Source: Pseudomonas sp. BSw22131
GTDB lineage: Bacteria; Pseudomonadota; Gammaproteobacteria; Pseudomonadales; Pseudomonadaceae
Assembly: GCF_026810445.1 (NCBI RefSeq)
Contig: NZ_CP113949.1
Coordinates: forward strand, 930,001-994,000
Length of the DNA: 64,000 bases
Reading direction: 5' to 3'
The notes beneath the pieces were generated by a model, which saw only the letters and a program-made list of their open reading frames with translations, ran no database searches and was not told where the DNA came from. How positions within the stretch are numbered: the first letter of the stretch is position 1; each line of letters opens with the position of its first letter. Both the position numbers and the translations under genes were made by a program. Positions 44,901 to 52,852 of the stretch are shown here, piece by piece.

Positions 44901-47900
44901 ACATCGCTGCCGGTCAGCGTGATGGCAGTGCGAGGCGCGTCTTCGTCCATGACGACTGCTGAATCGCGGACCACCGGGGCGTCGTTGACCGGGTTGACGG
45001 TGATCGTGCCGTCGTGGATGGCTTTCAGATTGTTGTTGCCGTTTGCATCAGCGTCGGTGATTTCAACCTTCACGCCGCGCACGTCGGTGCTCGGATCAAC
45101 GCTGGTGTTCTGGTACTTGATCGAGTTGATCAGCGTTTCGTACTGCGCAATCGAGGCGTTGCCCGTCAGTTCAATGACCACGTTGCCGGCGCCGTCATTG
45201 CTGACGGTGTAGGTCACACCTGGAACAGCCGTGCCGGTTTCGCCACCTTTATAGTATTCGGAGACGATCAGGTCCTGGGCCTGAACACCGGTGAGGGTGA
45301 TCTTCGCGCCGCTTAACTCGGTGCTGTCGATATCGCTGATGACCAGGTCTTTGACGATAGGTGTTGCTGCACCTTTTTCGGTGTATTCGACGCTGCTGAA
45401 ATTCAGGATCGGCGCGTCGTTAGCTGGCGTCACGGTCACTGGCAGGGTTTGCGAAGTAGACGCTGTCGGGCCGGTGGCTTCGGTGGAGGTCGCCGTCACG
45501 GTCAGGTTGATCACGCCGTTGAAGTCTTTCGGCGGGGTGATGGTCAGCTTGCTCAGATCCCAGCCATTGATAATGACAGTGCCGCCAGCGCCCCCGGTGG
45601 AGGTGAAGCTGTTGACGCCGTCAGTCAACACAGCGCCCTGCGGGATGTTGCCAATCTGGGTGGTCAGACGTTCCGAACCGTCGGTGTCGACCAGCGCCGA
45701 GCTGAGTGTCAGTTGGATCGCGGTGTCTTCTGTGCCTTGTGCGGAGGTGGCCGCGACAGTCGGGGCATCGGCTACGGCGCCGACCTGAACGTCGAAGCTC
45801 AGGTCCTTGCTCACAGGCGTGGCATCGCCGTCCTGGGCCGTGGCGGTCACGGTCAACGGCACGGTACCGCTGAAGTTGCTCGGCGCGGTGAACTTGAGGT
45901 TGCTCAGGTTCCAGTCGGTGATGTCGGTCGAGGTGCTGCCAGCGCTTGCGCTGAAAGTATGAGTGCCGTCAGTCAGCGTGGAACCGACCGGGAGGCCGCT
46001 CATTTTCAGCGTCAGGGTTTCCGAGCCGTCGATGTCAGTGGCGCGGGCCTGGATTGGCGCGAGCAGGATGGCGTTGTCTTCCAGACCGCTGTTCAGGGTC
46101 TGGGTGACGCTGATGTTGTTGATCACGCCGCCGAACGAGTTGCTGTCGCCAGCCTTGAATTCCAGTTTCGCCGAGCCGTCGGAGGTGACCGGCACATTGA
46201 AGGTGTAAGTCTGCATGCCGGTCTGGCTTGCGTTCAATGTGCCGACCAGAGCGCCGCCCCAGAAAACGTTGATCAGGGAGTTGCTTTCCGCACCTTGACG
46301 CGGCGAGTAGTCGACCGAGATGGTGTAGGTGGCGCCGGCCTTGGCGTCGATGTTGGTATACAGGTTTGCCGGATCGCCTGCGTCACGCTCAAGCTCGATC
46401 ACCTTGCTGTTGCGCACGCTGCCGTCCACACCGTAGGTGCCCGGATTGCGGATTTCCAGGATGTCGCCGCTGTTATCGGTGTGCCATGCGCCGCTACCGA
46501 TGTCGCCGGCCACAGTGGTGGTCGAGCCATTGGCCGTTAGCGAGGCCACGGTAGTGTTGGCGCCCAGGGACAATTCCGGAATATCGGTAACAGGAGCAAC
46601 GACGATGCTGCCCGTGGCATTGCCGACACTGACCAGACCGCCGTTATCCACAGCGTTGTAAGTGAACTGCGTGCTGCCGCTCCAGTCCGGATCAGGCTTG
46701 AAGTAAATGGTCGCAGTGTTGCCCGAGGCCCGGATGTCGCTCAGGTTGGTCAGTTCTGTAGTGCCAGCCGCGTCGCTGTAGAACTTGCCGTGTTCAGCCA
46801 TGGTGACCAGGTTGAAGTGATCAACTGAACCATCAACGTCACCGCCTTGAAGCACGACAGCGATGGTGTTGTCTTCGTCACCGGCAGCCGAGGTGTTGCC
46901 GACGGTAGGTGCGTCGTTGACCGGAATCACGTTGACCGGCGTGTTGACCGCCACTGAATCCAGCTGACCGTCATTGACCACCACCGAAATGTCGCGCGGG
47001 AGGGTGCCTGGGTTCTCGCTGTTGTTGCCGTAGGTAACCGAATTGATCAGCGCCTGGTATTCGGCTTTGGTCGCCTCGCCCGTAAGGGTCAGGACAATTT
47101 TTCCGTCAACGACGGATGTCGTGACGTTGATGTTGGTGTTCGGGCTGCCGACAACCAGGCTGTCGCCCGTTTGCGCCCCGTTAAGGGTGACGGAGCCACC
47201 TTTCAACGTAGCGTTGTCGACGTCAGCAAGAGTGACTTTGCCGTCCAGGGATACGCCGCTCTGACCTTCAGTGAAGGAAATTGAGCCTTCGATCGCTGCT
47301 GTCGGTGCGTCGTTGACTGGAACAACGCTCACAACCGCATTGACGGGTACGGAGTTGTTCTGGCCATCGTTTACGGTGATCGTGATGTTGCGATCAATCG
47401 CGCTCGGGTCTTCGCTGCTGTTGCTGAAGGTGATCGACTTGATCACAGCTTCGTATTGCGCAGCGCTCGCGGCGCCGCTCAGTGTCACGACCAGCGCGCC
47501 ATTGACGGTAGCGGTGGTAACAGTGATTGCCGGGTTGTTACTGCCGACCACCACGCTATCGCCGGCTTGCGGGTTACCGAGACTGACGGTTGCGCCGGTC
47601 ACGGTCGGGCTGTCTACGTCGGTGATGCGCAGGTCGCCAACGATTGGCACGCCCTTGTCGCCTTCTGTGAAGGTCGTGGCGAAGTTGGCACCATTGGTGT
47701 TGTTGTCCAGATCAACCACTGGCAACGCATCGTTGTCGATGATGGTCGTGGTGACGCTACCCTGGGTCGGGCTGACAACGATTTGCTCGAAGTTGCCGCC
47801 GGTGATGGCGCCAATGGCGACGGTCAGGTTTTCAACGCCTTCGGGGATGGTGTCATTGATCGTGGCAATGTCAAAGGTCACGCTGCTGGAGTTGGCAGGC

Positions 47901-48880
47901 ACTTTGACGCTGACCACTTGGGTGTAATCGCTGCCATCCGCCGCGGTGCCACTGTAGGTCAGGTTGATGGTGACTTCAGTCTGCGCCGGGTTGCTCAACG
48001 TGATGGTATACGTCGCGCTTTGGCCTTCGACTACAGACGCGGTGCCGGTGATGCTGGCAGTCGTGGTATCGATGGTGTCGGTAATCTGCGTGACAGCGGG
48101 CGTCGGGTCAGTGGTGACCACAATGCCTGCGCCGCCGCTGGTCCCGGTGATAGTGGTGGAAATCTGGGTGGGATCGATATAAGGGGTATTACCGTTCGGA
48201 ATCTGAACGGAGACAGTTCCGGTGGTCTGACCGCCAGCGATGACGATGGTCTGGCCGTTTGAGAGAGTAACAATGAGGTCAGTCTGCGGGGCCTGGGTCA
48301 CGGTCGCGGTGTAAACCAGCGTGCCGCCGTTTTCAGTCAACGTCGGCGTTCCGGTGACCGTAAGCGTCGATTGAGTCTGTATTATGTTGTTGGTGTCATT
48401 GACACCAGCAGTTTGCAGTAGCGGGGCTTGAGCTGCGTTGGCCGGGCCTGCTGTCGGGAAGCCAATGGTCGGGGCGACCGCGCCAGCGGTTTCGCTCAAC
48501 AGCACGAAACTGTGCCCGCCGCCGGCATCACCGCCGCCTGGGGCGTTCTGGCCAGCTGCGGTTGCTTCAAGGTCTTTGGTAGGGTCAGCGCCCGCAGCGA
48601 TGGCTTGCTGCAATTCCGCAACCGACGGCGCAGCTTGCGCGGTGGCTTCCGAAAGATTGACCGTGGACGTCGGGATTTCCGAACTCCACTGGCTGTCACG
48701 GCCCATGTCGAGCTGACGGCCATCAGGCAGTTCGAGCGTGACGGCACCTGCCGGACCAGTCAGCACCTGTTCACCGGCAAACAACCGGTCCCCCTCGATC
48801 AGCACACGGCGAATCCCTTCCGGGGAGACTGCGACTACTTGGCCAACAATGCTTTTGACGATGGCAACAACACTGCTCAT
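38957..48880 (-). CDS. lapA: Giant RTX-type surface adhesin LapA
   Basis: This 3307-residue biofilm adhesin is exported by LapEBC and held in the outer membrane until LapG cuts it. The N-terminal retention module (SSVVAIVKSIVGQVVAVSPEG) precedes the LapG site TAAG at residues 107-110, the same position as in P. fluorescens LapA. Calx-beta-like and T1SS-type Ig repeats follow. Two near-identical jelly-roll-like domains lie at about 795-920 and 1435-1575. LapA-type repeats (about 1790-2230), a PA14-like domain (about 2525-2610), a vWA domain with DSSGSMS (about 2800-2960), nonapeptide RTX repeats GGxGxDxL (about 3080-3195) and a C-terminal secretion region complete it. ATG 48880 follows GGAGAG; an ATG six codons earlier is unlikely. 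Confidence 0.95.
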   Translation of the reverse strand: MSSVVAIVKSIVGQVVAVSPEGIRRVLIEGDRLFAGEQVLTGPAGAVTLELPDGRQLDMGRDSQWSSEIPTSTVNLSEATAQAAPSVAELQQAIAAGADPTKDLEATAAGQNAPGGGDAGGGHSFVLLSETAGAVAPTIGFPTAGPANAAQAPLLQTAGVNDTNNIIQTQSTLTVTGTPTLTENGGTLVYTATVTQAPQTDLIVTLSNGQTIVIAGGQTTGTVSVQIPNGNTPYIDPTQISTTITGTSGGAGIVVTTDPTPAVTQITDTIDTTTASITGTASVVEGQSATYTITLSNPAQTEVTINLTYSGTAADGSDYTQVVSVKVPANSSSVTFDIATINDTIPEGVENLTVAIGAITGGNFEQIVVSPTQGSVTTTIIDNDALPVVDLDNNTNGANFATTFTEGDKGVPIVGDLRITDVDSPTVTGATVSLGNPQAGDSVVVGSNNPAITVTTATVNGALVVTLSGAASAAQYEAVIKSITFSNSSEDPSAIDRNITITVNDGQNNSVPVNAVVSVVPVNDAPTAAIEGSISFTEGQSGVSLDGKVTLADVDNATLKGGSVTLNGAQTGDSLVVGSPNTNINVTTSVVDGKIVLTLTGEATKAEYQALINSVTYGNNSENPGTLPRDISVVVNDGQLDSVAVNTPVNVIPVNDAPTVGNTSAAGDEDNTIAVVLQGGDVDGSVDHFNLVTMAEHGKFYSDAAGTTELTNLSDIRASGNTATIYFKPDPDWSGSTQFTYNAVDNGGLVSVGNATGSIVVAPVTDIPELSLGANTTVASLTANGSTTTVAGDIGSGAWHTDNSGDILEIRNPGTYGVDGSVRNSKVIELERDAGDPANLYTNIDAKAGATYTISVDYSPRQGAESNSLINVFWGGALVGTLNASQTGMQTYTFNVPVTSDGSAKLEFKAGDSNSFGGVINNISVTQTLNSGLEDNAILLAPIQARATDIDGSETLTLKMSGLPVGSTLTDGTHTFSASAGSTSTDITDWNLSNLKFTAPSNFSGTVPLTVTATAQDGDATPVSKDLSFDVQVGAVADAPTVAATSAQGTEDTAIQLTLSSALVDTDGSERLTTQIGNIPQGAVLTDGVNSFTSTGGAGGTVIINGWDLSKLTITPPKDFNGVINLTVTATSTEATGPTASTSQTLPVTVTPANDAPILNFSSVEYTEKGAATPIVKDLVISDIDSTELSGAKITLTGVQAQDLIVSEYYKGGETGTAVPGVTYTVSNDGAGNVVIELTGNASIAQYETLINSIKYQNTSVDPSTDVRGVKVEITDADANGNNNLKAIHDGTITVNPVNDAPVVRDSAVVMDEDAPRTAITLTGSDVDGNVSQFRLSSLPEHGTFVDANGNTLTTSSVITASGNSATIYFKPDADWSGKTSFTYSAVDNQGTNSTGTATVDIDVAPVTDKPSIALVGEGFSRGIDFESSANVGNWKDIAVDQLGGGLWQTGNRNNAVEIGKASTYGVIDPKESAGNHVIELESNAGEVRNLYTDIPAKAGATYTISVDYSPRAGSLDNSVINVTWGGVLIGTLNASQTGLKTYTFQVPVTSDGSARLEFKGVDSNSFGGILDNISVTQAANTGLEGHSIALSQFAAAATDTDGSENASLKLSVSGLPQGSVITDGVNTHTITTAEAGKPFDITGWDTSKLAFTPATGFKGDVPLVFTVTTQDGSAAASSSDLNLMVHVLPVTALVLSAAATGVEGSPIEYTVALQDSSKNPVVASADITVKLDNNQTVTILKGQSSGTVSVAGPGDDVYKDGGTLVHSIKEATVGVTAGLTVDNSPVSTLISDTIDTTRVTLNANLDSVNEDGTVRYTATLDHAAQTKTELTLSNGQTIVIDANSKTGYVDYKVQNDVYKASDLTVNVTGTTTTTVNGKTVVNDGNFENLDYSNATVTTKVVDVVNSSNIALTAESNVTEGNYITYTATLKNAAQTDMLITLSNNATITIAANTTSGSTKVYTHDDTIYIDAASVGAHIVSAVGGNFEAVNYASGDQTTQILDSKDTTQLALSTVGTATEGETITYTVKLTGPTGTPVTAQTDMSVTLANNMVIKIAAGQSSGSAPYTVPDSAYTDSASKVSTAIKSYTGGNFEDVNADRSAVNTQITQVNTDTVVTVQAPTQLLEGGTGVFTISVDHAPKSDLTLKLSNGDVVTIKANETSAQYSVSGDTNDVYNTVASKTVTVVGFANDNSGHGNLEGLDVSKATATVNVSDVIDPTQVTITGAGSVIEGASASYVLHLDNPGQTDVVVKLSYSGVAKDGSDFTGVAEVTIAKGTKDFGFNIQTLTDSLVEGAESFTVKVASATGGNFEQLVIGGADSVTTTLVDSSLPTANSGTQTVKEDTAMVLSWKTFGIADPASSTVAMSVKISGLPASGTLEYKDGSAWKAVTAGQEFTKQFIVDGGLKFMPVANESGDNSYTASGVGNMHADYAELGFVPVAGGLSGASSTLKIDITPVADVPRITLGTTPITSTGLVKDVWVGTLTNMGNGGGGANEATIKAGFNTTTAATTHGLASSAIDSNVVQGTGTKLSGLIYLEAGKTYSFGGKADDSLLITIGGKTVATAQWDHSSGALSSTGYTPTASGYYTLDIYHYNQSGPGSYDLNLVVGGTSVALNSSNALLYTSVDDLKASGLSVSGLNEVNGVSGEGYYKGYELNHGVENSPIKLSSINVAYTDNDSETHVTALSGVPKGSVLTDAAGHTVTNTGDTNTQVDIRGLDLTTLTIKTPDYFHGTFNLTVTATATENSNKDVAVTTQVIKVTVDQGVYNTGNGDAGSDQTPLTGSAANDILVGDVSGTSIVQGKSYNIAFILDSSGSMSNTLATAKAQLSSVFDKLATSASGSDAGKVTLMLLDFDTNARVPVTVDLKDKQAALDSLEQAMNGIKADGRTNYEDAFKTAADWFIEAKAANPGAQNLTYFITDGAPNEFQSTDGTLFNYRDSNGNVTNVTLVDALATWSVGKTVTQTLYGKTYTLIDTAGNVDAYKGSGSTLTKTDIGKLSAHDDGKGGTEYSFTVAQDSLDKAMAEADTGFALLSKLSNNGVEAIGIGSGTNTTVLDHYDTSGKSLANVSVDDLAAAVLGSKTAVAPGNDMLVGGDGNDILFGDVINFGGQEGTTALKAFAESKGVTIADNQALHQYITEHLTDVIALSNNSTTAGSNGGNDTLIGGNGNDILFGQGGNDILIGGKGNDILIGGAGSNTFVWKQGDVGTDVVKDFKDTPVSKGGDKLDLSDLLQGEDGNSDAISKFLQITNDGKNTTVEVSTTGQFNSAADVAKADVHIKLEGVTWSNDMIKSLVGGTDPTIKVDHHS

Positions 48881-48982
48881 TAGGGGGACTCTCCGCATTT
48901 ACCGTTCAGGGGTATCCATGATGCCGACTGGCTTTTCTGTGAGCCGCTTCATACTGGAGTACGTATTTTTTACACTGTTATC

Positions 48983-48999
48983 TGGCGTCAAATTAATAA
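48983..48999 (+). promoter_or_regulatory. TGGCGTCAA box, copy 3 (lapA)
   Basis: TGGCGTCAAATTAATAA lies about 103 bases upstream of the lapA start, a distance similar to the curli box at 5213. Its first 12 bases are identical to that box. Confidence 0.5.
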
Positions 49000-49020
49000 C
49001 TGTCTGAATTAGTTAAAATT

Positions 49021-49035
49021 GTATTTTTGACGCCA
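49021..49035 (-). promoter_or_regulatory. TGGCGTCAA box, copy 4 (lapA, inverted)
   Basis: On the minus strand this reads TGGCGTCAAAAATAC. It faces copy 3 with the A/T tracts pointing inward; the pair spans 53 bases. Confidence 0.5.
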
Positions 49036-49280
49036 GCTTATTTACGCAGGTTTTGAAGTTTGGGAATTAACTTTTAGTCAAACTATTGACCTATTCAGCG
49101 ACATCCTAAACAATCCCCCCCGTAATGTCACATTGATATTCGATGGAATCGCGTATTTCTGCTGTGTGATCCTCAAGTCCCATTCAGAACACTCCAAACC
49201 GGTCCCATTCAATAGCCATTTTATGATGCAGCGGCTGCTTAGCTGCGTTTTGAACAAGAACGTTCTCGGGACCCAATCAC

Positions 49281-50633
49281 ATGCGCGCGCACTTCCTTAC
49301 CGTTATTCCTTTCGCCCTCACCGCCACCCTGGCCCATGCAGAAAGCCTGCCGCAGGCCATGCAGAAGGCGATGGACGTGCACCCCGAAGTTCAGGCCGGC
49401 GTTAATGCACGCATCGCTCAGGACTACGCCGTTCGTGCTGCCAAGGGCGGATACTTGCCGCGCGTAGACGTTACCGCAGGTTATGGTCGTGCCGGTTCCG
49501 ATACCCCAAGCACCCGCGCCATCAATGGCAATCACGACTGGCAAACGCTCAATCGCGGCGAGTCGGCCGTGCGTTTGCAACAAATGCTTTTTGATGGTTT
49601 TCAAACCTCCAACGAAGTAGCGCGTCAACAAGCAACCGCTAATTCCCGTGGTTACTCTTTGCTTAATACTTCCGAACGCACCGGTTTGATGGTTGCTCAG
49701 GTTTATCTGGATGTTCTAACTCAGCGTGAAATGGTCCGCCTGGCCGAGCAAAACTTGAAAAGTCACGAGCGCATTTATGACCAGATCAAGTTGCGCACCA
49801 CTCGCGGTGTAGGCCGAATGGCAGACATGGACCAGGCCGACGCGCGTCTGGCTCAGGCACAAAACAACCTGATGACCGAAAAGACGAATCTGGCGGACGC
49901 CGAGACCAACTACCTCAGCGCAGTCGGTCAGGTGCCTGATCAACTGGAAGCGCCACAGGCTTACATGACCATGATGCCGGCCACGCTTCAGGAAGCGCGT
50001 CAGCAAATGCTTGAGAACAGCCCGGTGCTGCGTTCCGCTGAAGCCGACATCGCTGCCGCTGAAAAGCAGTACAGCTCTGCTCAATCGTCCTACTACCCAC
50101 GCTTTGATGCAGAGCTGGGCCGCAACGCCGACAACAACGTCGGCGGCGACGAAGGCCACAACAATGGCTGGGAAGCGATGGTTCGCATGCGCATGAACCT
50201 GTATTCGGGTGGCAGCACCAAGGCCGACTTGCAGTCCAAGTCTTATCTCGCCTCGCAAGCGCTGGACATCCGCAACAACGCACTGCGTCAGTTGAACGAA
50301 GAACTGGGCCTGGCCTGGAACGCCTACAACAACGCCAATGCGCAAATCCCTATCGCGCAGCAGTACGTTGATCGCACCACCAGCGTTCGCACTTCTTATC
50401 AGCAGCAATTCGGCCTTGGCGAGCGCACCTTGCTCGACTTGCTGGACAGCGAAAACGAGCTGTTCACCGCTTCCCAGCGTCTGGTTCAACTGCAGAACCT
50501 GAAGGTGTACACGCAGTACCGCATCAAGGCCGACATGGGCGTGCTGTTGAAAAGTCAGGGTGTGATGGCGCCGATGGCATCAGTTGTGCAGAACGATACG
50601 AAACCGACAGTTCAGTTGCCGGGAATGAACTGA
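49281..50633 (+). CDS. lapE: Outer-membrane type I secretion channel LapE (TolC family)
   Basis: This 450-residue TolC-like protein has a cleavable signal peptide (cleavage near AHAES, residue 21). It has two outer-membrane efflux repeats with long helical hairpins: VRLQQMLFDGFQTSNEV in the first half and VRMRMNLYSGGSTKADL in the second, plus the late LLDSENELFTASQRL. It forms the outer-membrane part of the LapBC exporter for LapA and is also the pore in which the uncut adhesin is retained. It is divergent from lapA, followed by lapB after 65 bases. Confidence 0.92.
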   Translation: MRAHFLTVIPFALTATLAHAESLPQAMQKAMDVHPEVQAGVNARIAQDYAVRAAKGGYLPRVDVTAGYGRAGSDTPSTRAINGNHDWQTLNRGESAVRLQQMLFDGFQTSNEVARQQATANSRGYSLLNTSERTGLMVAQVYLDVLTQREMVRLAEQNLKSHERIYDQIKLRTTRGVGRMADMDQADARLAQAQNNLMTEKTNLADAETNYLSAVGQVPDQLEAPQAYMTMMPATLQEARQQMLENSPVLRSAEADIAAAEKQYSSAQSSYYPRFDAELGRNADNNVGGDEGHNNGWEAMVRMRMNLYSGGSTKADLQSKSYLASQALDIRNNALRQLNEELGLAWNAYNNANAQIPIAQQYVDRTTSVRTSYQQQFGLGERTLLDLLDSENELFTASQRLVQLQNLKVYTQYRIKADMGVLLKSQGVMAPMASVVQNDTKPTVQLPGMN

Positions 50634-50698
50634 TTCTTGACGTAATCAGGGTCTTAATCAGGGTCTTAAACAGCTAGCGATATAAAGAGAGTGTCAGC

Positions 50699-52852
50699 GT
50701 GGATTTGGAATTACCGTCGGTTCAACTGGGCCATGATCCCCGCAGCCAGCATGATGATCCGTTGCTGGACGGCTTGCTGACACTCTGCGCCCTGCACCAT
50801 AAGCCCGCCAGTCGGGCAATGCTGACCACCGGTCTGCCATTGCCCGATCAGCGCTTGAGCGCCGATTTACTGTCACGTGCCGCGGCGCGCGCCGGTTTGC
50901 AGGGTCGTTTGCTGCAACGCAAGCTCGATCAGATCCCTTCCATTGCCTTGCCTGCGTTGTTGATGCTCAAGGACGGCCGCAGTGCCGTTCTGCTGAGCTG
51001 GAATGACGACAATGCGCGGCTGCTGCTGAGCGAGAGCGACGGCGGCGAAGTGGAGGTGGCCCGCGAGGTGCTGGCCAAAGATTACGGCGGCAAGGTTTTC
51101 TTCGCACAGCCGCAACACAAATTTGATGTGACCAAAGGCTCGCTGATCCCACGCGCGAAGTCCTGGTTCAAAGACACCCTCAAGCGCTCGCGCTGGCTGT
51201 ATGCCGATGCGATCGCAGCAAGCTTTGTGATCAACCTGATCGCACTGGCTGCGCCACTTTTCGTCATGAACGTCTACGACCGCGTGGTTCCCAACCAGGC
51301 CACCGCCACGTTGTGGGTTTTGGCGGCGGGTATCTGTGGCGCCTACGTTTTTGACCTGCTGCTCAAGGGCCTGCGCAGTTTGTGCCTGGACCTGGCGGGC
51401 AAGAAAACCGACCTGATCATCTCCGCCACATTGTTCGAGCGGATCGTTGGCATGGCCATGAAAGTGCGTCCGGCCAGGGTCGGCAGCTTCGCCCAGAACA
51501 TCCATGAGTTTCAGGGCATGCGCGACTTCTTGACGTCGCTGACCCTGACCAGCCTGATCGACCTGCCGTTCACCCTCATCATTCTGTTGGTGATCGCGCT
51601 GCTTGGTGGCCACCTCGTGTGGATCCCGATCATTGCGTTCCCGCTGGCGCTGGGTATCGGCCACTTCCTGCAAAAACCATTGACTGCCACGCTTGAGCGC
51701 ACCATGGCGTTGGGTGCAGAGCGGCAGTCGAGCCTGATCGAAACCCTCGCAGGGCTTGATGCGGTAAAGGTCAATAACGCCGAGAGCGAACGTCAATATC
51801 AGTGGGAACAGACAATCGGCACGCTGAGCCGCCTCGAGTTACGCGTCAAAGTGTTGTCCGGTCTGGCCATGAACATCACGCTGATGATCCAGCAACTGGC
51901 TGGCGTCGCGATGATTTGCTTTGGCGTGTACCAGATCATCGACGGCAACTTGAGCATGGGCGGCCTGGTGGCGTGCTACATGCTGAGCGGTCGCGCACTG
52001 GCACCGTTGGCGCAGTTGTCCGGGCTGCTGACGCGCTATCAACAAGCCAAAGTGACGATGGTGTCGGTAGACCAGATGATGGAGCTGCCGCAGGAGCGCA
52101 ACTTCGATGAACGCCCGCTCAGCCGCCAGGTTTTGCAGGGCGCCATGGAGTTTCGTGGGCTTGATTTCACCTATCCTAACCAGCAGACCCTGGCGCTCAA
52201 GGGCATCAGTCTGATGATTCGCCCTGGCGAGAAAATCGGCATCATTGGCCGTAGCGGCTCGGGCAAAAGCTCGCTGGCCAAACTGCTGGTCGGCCTGTAT
52301 CAGCCAGACGCTGGCTCGTTGCTGGTGGATGGCGTGGATATCCGTCAGATCGACGTGAGCGAGTTGCGCCATAACATTGGTTACGTGGCGCAGGACATTC
52401 AGCTGTTGTCCGGCACCCTGCGCGACAATCTGGTGTCGGGCGCGCGTTACGTCGATGACGAAACGGTGCTGCAAGCCGCTGAGCTGGCCGGCGTGCATGA
52501 GTTCGCGCGTCTGCATCCACAGGGCTACGAGCTGCAAGTGGGCGAGCGTGGGCAAAACCTGTCGGGCGGTCAGCGGCAGAACGTTGCCCTGGCGCGGGCG
52601 CTGTTGCTCAACCCGCCTATTTTGCTGCTGGACGAACCCACCAGCGCGATGGACAACACCGGTGAAGAACGCCTCAAGCAACGTCTGCAGGCGGTTATCG
52701 AAACCAAGACCATGATCCTGGTGACTCACCGAGCTTCGCTGCTCAGTCTGGTGGATCGCTTGATCGTGATCGACCGGGGCCAGATTCTCGCTGATGGCCC
52801 TAAGGCCGCTGTGATGGAAGCGTTGAAGAAGGGGCAGATCAGTGTTGCTTAA
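50699..52852 (+). CDS. lapB: Type I secretion ABC transporter LapB
   Basis: The protein has 717 residues. A C39-like N-terminal domain (about 15-140) appears to lack a proper catalytic Cys-His pair and is probably a substrate-binding CLD. Six transmembrane helices follow (about 160-430, beginning YADAIAASFVINLIALAAPLF). The nucleotide-binding domain has Walker A GRSGSGKSS, signature LSGGQRQNVALARAL and Walker B ILLLDEPTSAMD. It energises LapA export with LapC and LapE. The start is GTG 50699. The stop overlaps the lapC GTG by 11 bases. Confidence 0.94.
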   Translation: MDLELPSVQLGHDPRSQHDDPLLDGLLTLCALHHKPASRAMLTTGLPLPDQRLSADLLSRAAARAGLQGRLLQRKLDQIPSIALPALLMLKDGRSAVLLSWNDDNARLLLSESDGGEVEVAREVLAKDYGGKVFFAQPQHKFDVTKGSLIPRAKSWFKDTLKRSRWLYADAIAASFVINLIALAAPLFVMNVYDRVVPNQATATLWVLAAGICGAYVFDLLLKGLRSLCLDLAGKKTDLIISATLFERIVGMAMKVRPARVGSFAQNIHEFQGMRDFLTSLTLTSLIDLPFTLIILLVIALLGGHLVWIPIIAFPLALGIGHFLQKPLTATLERTMALGAERQSSLIETLAGLDAVKVNNAESERQYQWEQTIGTLSRLELRVKVLSGLAMNITLMIQQLAGVAMICFGVYQIIDGNLSMGGLVACYMLSGRALAPLAQLSGLLTRYQQAKVTMVSVDQMMELPQERNFDERPLSRQVLQGAMEFRGLDFTYPNQQTLALKGISLMIRPGEKIGIIGRSGSGKSSLAKLLVGLYQPDAGSLLVDGVDIRQIDVSELRHNIGYVAQDIQLLSGTLRDNLVSGARYVDDETVLQAAELAGVHEFARLHPQGYELQVGERGQNLSGGQRQNVALARALLLNPPILLLDEPTSAMDNTGEERLKQRLQAVIETKTMILVTHRASLLSLVDRLIVIDRGQILADGPKAAVMEALKKGQISVA

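Larger units (their letters stand above)
48881..49280. promoter_or_regulatory. Divergent lapA / lapE control region
   Basis: This 400-base A+T-rich intergenic region serves lapA (minus) and lapE-lapB-lapC (plus). It holds the convergent TGGCGTCAA boxes at 48983 and 49035. TATGAA near 48950 on the minus strand could be a lapA -10 element, but this is weak. The part from about 49040 to 49280 shows nothing I can assign. Confidence 0.5.
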
